Shown here: positions 46,860 to 57,670 of the stretch, piece after piece
Position numbering within the stretch: position 1 is the stretch's first letter
How the letters are laid out: the number at the start of each line of letters is the position of its first letter
DNA from: Endomychus coccineus
Taxonomy: Eukaryota > Arthropoda > Insecta > Coleoptera > Endomychidae
Length of the DNA: 64,000 nt
Direction of reading: 5' to 3'
NCBI GenBank assembly: GCA_958510875.1
Contig: OY294067.1
Span: 256,185,736 to 256,249,735 of the forward strand
Notes under the pieces: generated by a model
What the model was told of the DNA's origin: nothing
The model's input: only the letters and a program-made list of their open reading frames with translations
Databases searched by the model: none
Made by a program: the position numbers and the translations under genes

Positions 46860-47448
46860 GTAACAAACATAGACCTATTATCCTAAGAAGACAGAATTGC
46901 TTACATTTAAACACGATCAGACATTGCCAAAATTTCGAGACACTCAGACGCACATTCTGCATGGAATGTGCGCTTGCCAGATTAGTTGTTCTGTGTGCCG
47001 GATTGAGATTTGTAATTATTATAAAAACGTCCATAGCATTATTTATTGGATACATTAGAAGCAATACTCTGAAAAATATTCCATAATTCATGGTAACCGG
47101 GAATGTACAATCGAATTATAGAATATTTAAATTTTTAAACATAGAACTATTCCATTCGATTGTATCATTTGTTCAGAAGGCGACAACGCCTCGCACCTTT
47201 TATGAATGGGGACTTTGTTCTGTACTACGCAATTTGACAGCTTCAGTATTTCTCGTAGCTATTTCGAAGCGGTGTTGCCTTACAAGTGGTACCAAGTTTT
47301 CAATCATAATTACAGCGTTGCCAATAAGGAGTAATTATGACTCGACGACAAATAGGTCCGTTGGTTTTCTTTGTCATACTTCATGCAAAATGAAGTTTTA
47401 TGAATGAGATGTTTCGTCTCCTTAGGATAATAGGTCTATGGTAACAAA
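46860..47448. mobile_element. Non-autonomous DNA transposon with 8-bp target duplication
   Basis: The inverted ends CATAGACCTATTATCCTAAG (from 46868) and CTTAGGATAATAGGTCTATG (to 47440) match over about 26 bp with one or two differences. GTAACAAA lies at 46860-46867 and again, perfectly, at 47441-47448. An 8-bp duplication fits the hAT and P superfamilies. The CATAG start is closer to P-type ends than to the usual hAT CAGNG, but no transposase remains to decide. The 573-bp interior has no recognisable coding sequence. Confidence 0.85.
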
Positions 47449-48591
47449 TTACTTTCCAAGGACGTATGTCACTCTCACTCAGCCCCGATTTTCTCTCGAC
47501 CTGATGATAATAAACACCCATTTGCGAAAATAATCAACTATTCATTTAGCATGAGGATTTCGAAGAGACTTCTGTTAAACATAAATCACGTGATACAAAA
47601 TATTTTCAAATGAATAGTAAACAAACGCGAACATTACAGCATAAAAATAGAAACAATAAAACATAGTTATGAAATGAAACAGTTGAATGTAGTTAGCATT
47701 AATTGTTTACTAAACACAACTGGTAATGTTTATTAAACAGATAAGACGACACTGAAAAATATTGAGCTTTCCTTTCAATAACATTTCATCATTGATTCAT
47801 AAAATTAATTAACACGAAAATTTCATGTTGTGACACAGTTAATGTTTGAAAATATGAATATATCTGACCTTTTGGCACAACAAAGATCGGCACTTAATGT
47901 AAGCAAGGAATTGAATAATAAACGAACTTACATTGAGATTATCATGAATTGAAGTTCATTTATTGAAAGTTGAAAGCAAGTATTATAAATTCAGAAAAGA
48001 ATAGTTTTCTTCCTTAGTAACAAGTTGATGTATTGAAATTCACATAAAATGAAAGTAGGTTGGAAAACACATAGGGTTTATCCTGACCATCATTTGTTAA
48101 TTTAATATTATAGTAAATACACCACAAATCATTCTTAGTAGTATAATTCATAAGCTAACCTGAATATTTATATAACATTCGTAACAAAATATTAAAACCG
48201 TTGTACAATATTGTTCACTAAGAAACAATACACAAACACTTCAATAGGTCACTATTGGTACGACAAAAGCTTAAACCGTTAGTTTAGTGTTGAGAGTTAA
48301 ATTGATCAATTTGGGATGGTTCAGAAAAAATTATTATCCAAGAATCACAATTTTTTAGATATCGTGAAGCATTGAGGGAGACAGAAAAAGCGAATGTTTG
48401 GTTCTGAGCAATACTTTATTTCTTTCTATTTAGAAATAAAAAGCAGAGTGTCTTGGTTCCTCCACCATTAAAAACTATAAACTGATGAAAAACCTTTTAA
48501 ACATGTCATAGGATAAGGGGATTTGACAATTACAGAGAAGATTCGAATGGAATGATGACAAGCTTCATATGTATCACGAAATTATATAGGT
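47449..48591. other. AT-rich DNA, nothing recognised
   Basis: No coding or repeat signal. Confidence 0.4.
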
Positions 48592-49488
48592 ACGGAGACA
48601 GGGCCGGATTTAGAGTAGTGGAGGCCTGTGGGCACAAACAAGTTTGGTGGGGGCCCGCCCCTTTGGTAGACGGTAATATTAAATGCCACAAAATATTTTT
48701 ACAATACAAAATTATAATGCAATTGTAATGTCATTTGAATAAAACTTTTCTGGGAGATAAATATATATTATTTATTTGTACATATATTAATTATCGTTAC
48801 AAAGGCACTTTTCGCACTTTTATCGTCGATCAAGTCGTCAAATTTTAATTAATTAATTATTGCTACTCAAAAGCGAGAGATCATTGAGACATTTTTGGCT
48901 CATTGCCGTTCGCAATCTGTTTTTTAGTAAATTTAACTTTGAAAATGATCTTCAGCCTTACAGTTAGTGATCATCAGAACAATATACATTTTTATCTGAA
49001 CATTAGGAAAAGCATCCTGCACCCGTTTTTTGATTATCAACGCGTACATGAAATGTTCAAGGCGGAAGTATCATTTTTTTCTGCTGAAAACTGTTCGTAA
49101 AATTCTGAAAATTGACCAAAAACTAGAAACTTATCTGTAATACGGCGCCACATACTAAGACGCGGGAAAATTCAAATAACTAATTTCAATGAACTTGTTA
49201 TGTTGTGTTTCAAAGCAATGTGACGTCAGAAATAACTTATTTCAATTTCTACCTGCCATTACATGAATGTTAAATATACCATATTTCCTGCTTTTGTAAT
49301 GTAAAATAAATAATTAAAATATGTGAATACAAATTCTCCATAAAATTACGCAAAAATTATAAATTTATTACTATATTAACAAAATCATGTTATCATTTTT
49401 GTTTCAATATACTATACTTGAAGGGGGCCTCTTCTTGGTGAGGGCCTGTGAGCGGCCGCCCACTCCTAAATTCGGCCCTGTACGGAAA
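48592..49488 (-). mobile_element. hAT element, internally deleted, with 8-bp target duplication
   Basis: CAGGGCCGGATTTAG at 48600 and CTAAATTCGGCCCTG ending at 49480 are inverted hAT termini. They are flanked by TACGGAGA (48592-48599) and TACGGAAA (49481-49488), which agree at 7 of 8 positions. The total is about 880 bp, far below an autonomous hAT. The minus strand still carries the end of the transposase. Confidence 0.88.
48795..49060 (-). pseudogene. hAT transposase C-terminal dimerisation domain remnant
   Basis: Minus strand: MYALIIKKRVQDAFPNVQI, then IVLMITNCKAE, a frameshift, SFSKLNLLKNRLRTAMSQ with CLNDLSLLS, a stop, then FDDLIDD. This is the classical hAT C-terminal block ('YPNxxxxLRIYLTxPVTxASAERSFSKLKLIKxxLRSTMSQERLxxLxLLSIE'). 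The rest of the transposase, with the catalytic residues upstream, is deleted. One frameshift and at least one stop make it inactive. Confidence 0.85.
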
Positions 49489-49621
49489 TATATATCGTTA
49501 GAGAAAATTTTCTTTTAATTTTTAATTGCACAATTTTTATCTTACCGTTTTATGTCATTTATCGTTACATTTCATGTCAAAGTCGATTTTGTTCCAATTT
49601 AATCAACTTTTTTTTTCCTCA

Positions 49622-49850
49622 AGGACAGTGGAAGCATTCCCAAAACGGTTTAACTTTTATACCAGTTAGATATGTTCTGACGCATTTTTTTCTTCCCTTT
49701 GACAGTTGAAGCATTCCCAAAACAGATTCACTTTTATCGTTGTTAGATTTGTACTGACGCATTCTTCTTTGGTTCCGATAACGATAGTTGAGGCATTCCC
49801 AGAAAAGTTTCAATTTTATCGCTGTTAGATTCGTACTGACGCATATATTT
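49622..49850 (-). repeat. Minisatellite, three units of about 77-82 bp
   Basis: GCATTCCC(A/A)AAA blocks begin at 49634, 49711 and 49793, each followed by TTTAACTTTTAT/CACTTTTATCG, GTTAGAT and TACTGACGCAT. On the minus strand the units give a 64-aa frame with repeated MRQYKSN / LGM elements. It could be a repeat-bearing protein fragment, but there is no support for a gene around it. Confidence 0.65.
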
Positions 49851-50039
49851 TGCCTAATTACTCCGGTGTCCTTGGTTCACGTTTATTTTGAAATATCATC
49901 CATAACGTCAAGCATAGCAAAAATTGTGGAATCTATTTTAGAATTAGGATCAATTGGATGAAAGTGACTGACTACCAGATGGGCAGTTGATTCGAAACGC
50001 ACGTGTCCCAATTATTTCTGCAACACTACCGTTGAATAT
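49851..50039. other. Spacer
   Basis: Nothing recognised. Confidence 0.3.
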
Positions 50040-50041
50040 TT

Positions 50042-50234
50042 GAATTTACCGACAGTAATATTTCCGTCGCGGTTTACGAAGCTTACCGTTTGTCAGAAGA
50101 CACTTTTACTTTCGCGCATTTAATTTTAGAACTTTTGAAGCACCAGACTCAAAATATGACTAAAGCACATCTAATTACTTTGTATCCAATGACACCGGAA
50201 GTTCAGATCGTAAAACCGAACAATGGTTTCAAGG
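50042..50234 (+). CDS. Candidate exon of an unidentified protein
   Basis: After a possible acceptor (TTTACCGACAG) the plus strand stays open for about 64 codons. It reads ISVAVYEAYRLSEDTFTF, then LILELLKHQTQNMTKAHLI, TLYPMTPEVQIVKPNNGFK, and stops at a good donor AAG|GTAAAATG. Composition and residue use look like a real soluble domain, unlike the low-complexity frames around it. I recognise no family. No neighbouring exon could be placed, so it may be an isolated host exon, a transposon exon or chance. Confidence 0.3.
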
Positions 50235-50780
50235 TAAAATGCACTTTATTTAAATTTCTGCACGTTTTGATAATTTTCAGACTCTGATAATTGATTTGTT
50301 TATTCTACGTTTCTTATTAATGAGGTATTATAGGATAGAAATCATTACGAATTCATACAAGTATCGTACGGTTTGCTGCGGTTTGATCAAAATGAGGTCG
50401 AAATTATATCTTATCTCTCATTACATATTTCCTTCCTATTAACTGGACAGCTTTTGCTGAAACTTTTCGTTTCCTGTACGCCAAAATGAAAATTATTAAA
50501 TTGTTACTACGATCACATGAAAGTAATCGAATCTATTAAGTCATTTCAATTTGTTTTGTTGTTATGAGTTTTAATGGATGCCGATAAGAAAAACGGGTGA
50601 AAATATTATTGGATACAGATTATGAATAAAGATAACATCAGAACTTATTAATGTCAGTTTTGAATTTAATGAACAACTATTAGTTCATTAGCTTATTCAT
50701 TCAGCGTATAAGGTAATTTATTTCTATTCCTACACCAACTCAACTAATTCTCTATATTAAACAATACAATGAATATTTTA
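50235..50780. other. No recognised feature
   Basis: If 50042-50234 is an exon this would be intron; nothing else is seen. Confidence 0.3.
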
Positions 50781-50901
50781 TTTGGTTATATAAGAACCAT
50801 GAAAATTCAATTCAATTTCAAATATACCTTGATGATATGCGTTTATAAACCAGTTTTTCTTATTCAAAATTGAATTGAATCTACATGGTTTCATATAACT
50901 A
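50781..50901. repeat. Long imperfect hairpin, arms about 40 nt
   Basis: TTTGGTTATATAAGAACCAT at 50781 onward, continuing AATTCAATTCAATTT to 50818, pairs with 50862-50901 (AAATTGAATTGAATC, then CATGGTTTCATATAACTAA). The loop is about 42 nt. Both a small MITE and a microRNA-like precursor are possible. Confidence 0.6.
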
Positions 50902-50952
50902 AGCAAAGTAGGTATTCCTTAACATGTTGAAAACATCTCACTTGTTACTACC

Positions 50953-51325
50953 TGTGTGGATGTTTCAGCTTTTACCAAATAAATCAATCTAAAATCAATA
51001 ATTGCTTCAATACTTGATAGTCCACAGAAATTAGGCCAATTACCAGAAATCGAGGGAACATTTTGCATATATAGATGAAAATGTAGTATGGGACATCTGA
51101 CATTGACTGCTCCATCCCCGCGGTAAAAATGTTTCCTCGATGTCTGGGAAAATCCTAATTTCTGTGGACTATAAGGCAGGATTTGGTTTCCAAAATATCT
51201 TCACTTTAATTGAAACACGTGAAAATTGTCAAATGCATTACATTTTCGGAGTCGCCAACCAATGTGGATGTTTCAGCTTTTATCAAATAAATCAATCTAA
51301 TATCAATAACTGCTTTAATATTCAA
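50953..51325 (+). repeat. Direct repeat of about 60 bp enclosing a small foldback
   Basis: GTGGATGTTTCAGCTTTTAC, then CAAATAAATCAATCTAA at about 50955, recurs at about 51263 with about 10 percent difference. Between them 51018-51064 (TAGTCCACAGAAATTAGG ... TCGAGGGAACA) is inverted at 51127-51171 (TGTTTCCTCGA ... CCTAATTTCTGTGGACTA). The arrangement may be a foldback insertion with local duplication of retroelement sequence. Confidence 0.6.
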
Positions 51326-51364
51326 TTAACTACACGTCAAAGAAACCCTAAGATATATATTTTT

Positions 51365-52262
51365 TCTGACATCAAAAATTACAGACCAATTTCTATTTTA
51401 TCACTTATACCAAAGCTATTCGAGAGCATAGTAACGGAACATTTTTCTCTAGTCTATAAACATATTGATTGATGAACAACATGGATTTACAAAGGGAAAA
51501 TGTGCTGAGACTAATTTATTACTATTTATTTATTTGTCTTGGAGGCAATACGTGAAAAGGTTCAAGTAGACTCTATATACCCCGATTTTTGTAAAGCTTT
51601 TGATCGCATAAATCAGTTGTTGATCACAAAACTATACTCAGTAGGTATACAAAGTGCATTATTGGAGTGGTTGAAAAGCTACCTTACCAACAGGAAACAA
51701 ATAGTAATGCGAAAAAAATTTTTTTGTGAAAAAATTAATGTTCCATCGGGGGTGCCTCAGAGGTCGCATTTAAGGCCATTGCTGTTCCTTCTTTTCATCA
51801 ACGATATAAAATAGGTTTACAAAATATGTCGTTTTTTACTTTTGGCCGGTGATTTGAAACTTTTCTATGTCATTGAATCTGTTTTAGATGCTCAATAGTT
51901 CAAAAAGAGTTAACAGAACCTTATACATGGTGCAACGAAAATGAGATGGAGCTCAATGTTGTAAATGCTTTGTAATGAGGTTTTATGGAACCAATAAGTT
52001 TGTGGATTTCGATTATCATATCAATATCTTAGCTAGTAAAACAGAAAAAAGTGATCTTGGTGTTATTATGGACAGAAAGCTTACTTTTAATGCAAATTGT
52101 GATTATATAGTTAATAAAGCACTTAAGTCCTTGGGTTTTATAAAAAGAGTTTCTATCGATTTTCATAACATTGTTTCTATTAGATATCTTTACACACCGC
52201 ACCGGGTATTGCTCTTCTATATGGTCTCCTTTTTAGAACGTTCATCGCATAAAGATTGAAAG
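51365..52262 (+). pseudogene. Jockey-type reverse transcriptase pseudogene
   Basis: Plus strand in order: KNYRPISILSLIPKLFESIV at about 51375 (RT motif 1), EQHGFTKGKCAETN at about 51475, YPDFCKAFDRINQLLITKL at about 51577 (motif A with Asp), WLKSYLTNRKQIV at about 51668. VPSGVPQRSHLRPLLFLLFI then NDIK at about 51742-51814 is motif B. The motif C region at about 51840 has GD where ADD is expected (FWPVI / LLAGDLKLF). SDLGVIMDRKLTFNAN at about 52040 and KALKSLGFIKR follow. At least five frame changes or stops make it dead. Confidence 0.82.
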
Positions 52263-52800
52263 GGTTCAACATAAGTTTTCAAGATTTGCCGCCTATAAAA
52301 TGGATATTAGATTTCGTGACTATTATTACAATTACGACTTGGTTGAATCTATTCTAAATATTGGAAAATTCACGTAGAAATCATAATGATCTAAAGTTTT
52401 TATTCAAGCTTATTAATGGGTTAGTAACTGTCCTGATTTACTATCACAAATCAATTTCAGCATTCTCCAAAGAAATACCCGGTCGGTTAGTATTAATATA
52501 TTTCACATACCATATAGCAGAACAAACTACCTAATGCATTCTCCATTTTGTAGTATTTCAACTACCGCGAATCATTATTCAAATAATCTCAATTTATGGA
52601 ATATTTCTTTGGTTGCTTTTCAAAGGGCTTTAACTGGCTCAACACATAAATTTTGTAATTACGAATGTATATGTGTCTGTGTATATTTGCAATGTAAACT
52701 TTTGTATTTTATTTTCTTTTTATTCTTCCTACGATACATTATATTTTACTAAATTTGTTGTACTGTAAAAGGGTTCGACACGTTAATAAATAAATAAATA
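52263..52800 (+). pseudogene. C-terminal and 3' tail part of the same Jockey-type element
   Basis: Broken frames continue with HNDLKFLFKLINGL at about 52385 and HSPFCSISTTANHYSNNLNL with WNISLVAFQRALTG at about 52534-52640, the usual end of this protein family. The element closes with TAATAAATAAATAAATACA at about 52783, a simple-repeat tail typical of LINE 3' ends. Confidence 0.75.
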
Positions 52801-53297
52801 CATATTTGCCAACCAAATAAATAAATCATTAGAACATATCAGACCTTACGGGTTTTTTATGTTAAGCCATATGATCGGTTAACAAACCAATGACTTAAGT
52901 ATTAGTTCATTTAAAATGAGAATGAATAATCAAAGCATTGTTTTCTGGAAAATAGCACAAGGTCCCAATGTCGAATAAAAATTATGCAATGTAAGAGTTT
53001 TCAAATATAACGATTAATTCGATCACATTGTTAATATCAATATATATGTAAAGGAGTACAATACTTAATCAATATAAACGAGACTGTAATTCAATAAAGG
53101 GAAGTAGTAAATGACGTGCCCATTCTGAGTCATTCTCGCATATTGTGTTAACCAAGGCAAATTACAAAATGTACGAAAGAAGGGGTGAGTGGCTGGATGG
53201 TTTATCTAATGAAAGAATGTTCGGAAACTGTATTATATGAATCAATTCAAGAGTGTATCCTGTAGGATGATTATAATTGCACACTCGGCAGTTTATA
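52801..53297. other. AT-rich spacer
   Basis: Nothing recognised. Confidence 0.35.
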
Positions 53298-54371
53298 CAG
53301 GATGTTCCAGGTTTGAGTAGTAGAGCTTTAACAGTCGATAGAAAATTAGATTTTTAGAAAAAAGTTCCTATTAACATATATGCCCGCCCAGACGCTTAAT
53401 TTTTGAGATACAGTTTGAATTTTATAAAAAATTTCATATTTTGTTTTTAACTCCGAAGATAATTAAGATGTCTCAATGAAATCTGGTACCGTGGATGCGT
53501 AGATAGGTTACCACATTTGCACAAAATTTGAGACCGGTATTACTCCCAGTGACGTAGATATAGGTATTTAATAACAATAAGTTGACCCGAAAAGTGTTAT
53601 CACCCTGTAAAGGCTACTTTTTTTAAGAACAAACTTAGAGATGCAAAATTTAACACGAAACAAATAAGGTCTCTTGATATTTCTTTGCACCTAGCACCGT
53701 TTCACGGCAAATTTAATTATTGTGATTTAATTACCACCCCCAATAATACACACAAAATTTAGTAAATTTGTCTTGTTAACTCTTGTTGGTGGAGTTATTA
53801 TAGATTATAGTACATTGTACTTATCTGGTTTAAACATTTTTGGGAATAAAAATTTGTTATGCGGTCTTTGTTTGTAATACGCTGTAGAGATTAAAAAAGA
53901 CAGCTTATTTTATTTTTGTCGATCAACGACGCTTCCTAATTTGAGGTTCCTCTTTTTCCAACTTTCACCCGATTTTCATGATGGTGGTAATTATATCACA
54001 TAAATTAAATTTGCCTTGAAACGGTGCCAGATACACAGAAATATCAAGAGACCTTATTTGTTTCGGTTTAAATTCTGAATCTAAGTTGATTTACTGTTAC
54101 TAAATACCTACGCCACTGGACGTTATACCGGTCTGAACTTATGTGCAAATTTGTTAAACTATCTACGCATCCACGATACCAAATTTCACTGAGACATCTC
54201 AATTATCTTCGGAGATACAAACAAAATTAAGAAATATTTTATGAAATTCAAAACCCTGTATCGCAAAAATTAAGCGTCTGTGCGTATATGTTAATAGGAA
54301 CTTTTTTCTCAAACTCCAATTATCTGTCGAATGTTAAAGTTCTACTACTAAGATAAAATCTGAGACACCTG
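53298..54371. mobile_element. Large palindromic MITE/foldback, complete copy
   Basis: CAGGATGTTCCAGGTTTGAG at 53298 and ...CTGAGACACCTG at 54371 with TA borders. Each arm carries in order: TTTAACAGTCGATAGAAAAT, the 'CGGAGATA(A/C)' block, CTACGCATCCACG, GACCCGAAAAGTGTTATCA, and the inner ACCGTTTCACGGCAAATTTA block (left) or its inverse (right). The arms meet near 53830. About 1,074 bp with no transposase. It is the full-length reference for 12126-13018 and 44150-44347. Confidence 0.8.
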
Positions 54372-54874
54372 TATCTTACTCATTACATTGCTGGATAAAG
54401 AAGCAAAATTGGCCCAGAACCAGTCCATTGAAGGTTCATGAGCTTTCATATAGAATTAATTTCCGGGATATTGATGTTCTAAGTTGGAGAAAAAAATTTC
54501 ACCAAAAATGCTTCTGCTTTATACTGACTTGTCAACCATTCCATGATTAGATTATTGTTCACGACACTGCATAAAACGAGATAATGCTACCAGAAAGAGC
54601 TCACTGTATCGAGTAGAACCAGATATTTGGATACGTTTAACGGGGAGAAAGTTAACGACTATTTCCGATTCTAATCACCTCAGTAACATGTTGCTAGCTT
54701 TTCATCCTTTAATCAATTTTAATATTCAGATAAAGCAAGTTCGACGAGGAATTTTGGTAAATTGTTCCTTGTTTTCCCAACTTATCAACTCAAAATCTCC
54801 CGAGATTATTTCCCTCATCATCTGTAAATCTCGGTGTAAATAATGTTGTAGTCCAGTCAAAATGGGGATCATTA
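54372..54874. other. No recognised feature
   Basis: Nothing recognised. Confidence 0.35.
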
Positions 54875-55259
54875 CTAAAATTTTATAGACTGCACGAAAA
54901 TGCAAAATTCATTTTGCATCGTATTCAGGATGGATTACACATCGTTAGTCAGAAAAAAGGGTGGGCTCGTGATTATTACTATTAATAAACAATGAAAAAC
55001 CATTTTCAATAATTAACAAATGGAGTGTCTTTTATAACGATAGGAATATTTCTGGTTCTTTTAATCCAAAGTTTCTAAAATTTGGTATGAGGAGGTTTTT
55101 TGGTCCACTGAACCCGAATCTGAAGTGGGAAAATGAAATATCCGACCCGTTTGCTGGAAAAGTCGGCCAGTTTGCTGGAAAACCAGGAAAATTTTACTAA
55201 TCTTACTGAAAACGATGCAAAAAGAGTTTTGCATTTTCGTGCGGTCTATAAGATTTTAG
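54875..55259. repeat. Element with about 54-bp imperfect terminal inverted repeats
   Basis: CTAAAATTTTATAGACTGCA then CGAAAATGCAAAA at 54875 is inverted at 55206-55259 (TTTTGCATTTTCGTGCGGTC then TATAAGATTTTAG). The interior contains GGAGGTTTTTTGGTCCACTG, related to the GGAGGTTTTTTGGGTCGCTG unit of the foldback at 14704-15773. Confidence 0.6.
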
Positions 55260-55734
55260 ATGTTTTACACACTGGAGTGGAGAAGACTGCTTGCTATCTT
55301 CACTAAATAACAGATGTTTTATAGAACTTCGGGTAACAATCCGAAAATTGCCCTTGACGTATCCCGTACAATAGTTGTCTGTTGTCTTTATCCAACCAAT
55401 ACTCATCTAACATTTTTGATCATTTTCATCACATTACTTGCAGTATTTATCGTAGAAGGTTGAACCTAGGAAAATGTATATTTTTCGCACTTCTTTTTAT
55501 GCTCCCATATCATATTCCTGTAGAACCAAGTGCATTACTTTCAAAATGCAAAAATTAACAATTTGAAGACCTATGACCATAGACCTTGGAAGGGCTACGC
55601 CTATGATTGACCTAATAAGCAAACAAATAACGAGATATCAAATCAACTTGAAATTTTATCCATATTGTGAAATTAAAATACTACTCTGTTGTTATCATTT
55701 TTATTTGCAACTTCCGTTACTCGAGTTTAAGCGT
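55260..55734. other. No recognised feature
   Basis: AT-rich. Confidence 0.3.
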
Positions 55735-55788
55735 TTATTACGGTATCTTCAGACGGTATTCAAATACGGTCTGAAGATGGCGTAATAA
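55735..55788. repeat. 25-bp inverted repeat hairpin
   Basis: TTATTACGGTATCTTCAGAC then GGTAT pairs with ATACGGTCTGAAGATGGCGT then AATAA across a 4-base loop with two mismatches. Each arm contains CTGAAGA (on opposite strands), as in the 45.5 kb palindrome, but no GAAA partner. Confidence 0.6.
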
Positions 55789-56589
55789 TAACATTTCAAT
55801 TATTCTGTATATAAGGAATGAAATTTCCTAAACCAATTTCAACGATAACTTTTATAGAAACAGACACAAATATTGGTCTACCCAAATCCTATATTGATGT
55901 TATAACATATGATTTGAAATGTAACGCAAAACTCAAAATTTGTGATTTTCGAAGATTTTATTATTCTTAATATAAAAGCACTGCAAAATGTATGAGCATC
56001 AACTCAAAATCAGCCGTTGTTTGATTTTGTAATTTTATCCGCATATGGTTATGGCAAGAACCGGCGGAGAAAGCTTAAATTTATCTGCAATCATAAAATA
56101 CATGCGCCACCTTCTGACCTAAGACAACTGGGTGCTATTAATTACGGAAAACAATTAAAAATGAAAACAACACGTACGATGTTGAGGAGGTGGAATAATA
56201 GGCGATATCGTACGGTGTGGGTAGTATTTCTACATCTTTATGGGGTAATATAGAACATGTGAGCAGTTTTAAACAAAGTAATGTCGACAGTATGTCTTTA
56301 AAACGTGATTCATTTCTTCCAGAGGTTCATTATTGAAACAGACGTAACGAAGAACTTTTTCTGATAACAAGTTATTATTAAATTTCATTATCTGATTCGG
56401 AGCATTTTGTCATTTTTGGGAAAAACCGTACCCAGCTGTTTACTCCCCTCACGGTACGTAGGTAGTTATAGTGTAAGGAAAGTATTGTAATCGGCCCAAA
56501 AAATGTTTTCCGGATTTTGGCGGGGATATATCCATTTTGAGCATTTCTGAATTGATCTACAGTATTTTTGATATGATGCGAGTCTGTGT
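55789..56589. other. No recognised gene
   Basis: The 78-aa frame at 56017-56253 is basic (RRRKLKF, RRWNNRRYR) but matches no family known to me. Confidence 0.35.
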
Positions 56590-57670
56590 GTATATGTGTG
56601 CGTAGCCCACTTTGATTACACCAGAGGGAAGCTTAACTGTTCGAAGAACATCGTGTGAGCCAGCGGTGGTTATAGTTGTAGGGAAAGACCTCACAAGGTG
56701 AAGTGTTCCACAACTTTGCTGTTCGATAGAAAAATGAAGTCTTGTAGGAAGATGTTCGGCAGGTCTCGAGCTTGAAAATGAAGGGGTGACTGGATTGAGC
56801 TCGTCTAGTCCGCCTATGATGGAGTCTCTCGTGGTGGAACAACAGACGAGATTTCTAATGAACACCGATCATGGAAATATCTATAGGAAAACGAGAGATC
56901 TCCCCACCTTTCTACGATGTTATAGAGAGGTCAATGAACTCGTAAGTGTGACATCATCAATTAAACGAATAGCTCACTTCTTGATAGAACCCAAGAGCTT
57001 CAGCGTATGTTTGGGAGTCGAACTACAAACATTTGAACAATACTCCAAGATAAGTCGAATATGTGCTTTGTAGATTATGAGGAGCTGCTGGGATGTAAAA
57101 GAGCTCTTGGCACGGATTAAAAAACAAGTTTTTGTGAAGCAGTTTTAACAATGGACCTCACATGATCATTTCATGAGAGATTTTTGTTGGTGATTGTTCC
57201 GAGCATGGATATGGAAGACTTCATAGGAATAGTTGTACCTGACCTCATCATATTAGGGATTGTGGGATCCGCCTGCCTAGAGAAGACGCAAGCTTGAGTT
57301 TTGATTGCATTAATTTCTACTATATTATCCCCATTTCAAAATCTTTGCCAGATCTCCATTAATTGCCTCTGTTTCACTCCTCTGGCTTCATTGGATGGTG
57401 TAGGGGCTCTACATAATATGTATGAACTGTACCATCATCTGCAAAGCTGTAGACGGGACAGGTGGTCACTTCCAACAGATCGTTTGTATGGAGCAGAAAC
57501 AAAGTTTGTGCCGAGACAGATCCCTGTGAAACACCTGCGTTGATAGCCTTTGTTCCGTCAACCACCACATGGACTGATATGTATGAGAGAAAACTCGATA
57601 ATAAGCAACAAAGTTCCTATTGATCTTATGAAAATATGTACTGTACGTTACTAGTACTATTTTTGACATC
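56590..57670 (-). pseudogene. Jockey-superfamily RT, 3' half, broken
   Basis: Minus strand: INAGVSQGSVSAQTLFLLHT then NDLLE at about 57540 (RT motif B) and YSFADDGTVHTYYVEP at about 57460 (motif C with intact ADD). Next come EINAIKTQACVFSR at about 57300 and SSISMLGTITN at about 57200. GDLSFSYRYFHDRCSLEIS follows at about 56890, then the end SFSSSRPAEHLPTRLHFSI and FYRTAKLWNTSP with EVFPYNYN at about 56790-56680. Many stops and frame changes separate the pieces. The same C-terminus occurs as fragments at 28897-29017 and 37054-37205, so this family has been repeatedly active. Confidence 0.82.

Noticed and set aside
49619..49813. A zinc-finger-like protein from repeated cysteine-containing units on the minus strand
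   Set aside because: Cys/His spacing does not fit any finger type and the frame is confined to the minisatellite.
49622..49850. A CRISPR-like array
   Set aside because: Three diverged 77-82 bp tandem units without short identical repeats and unique spacers; a minisatellite in eukaryotic DNA.
57301..57543. An 80-aa plus-strand frame
   Set aside because: It is antisense to the RT motif with ADD on the minus strand.
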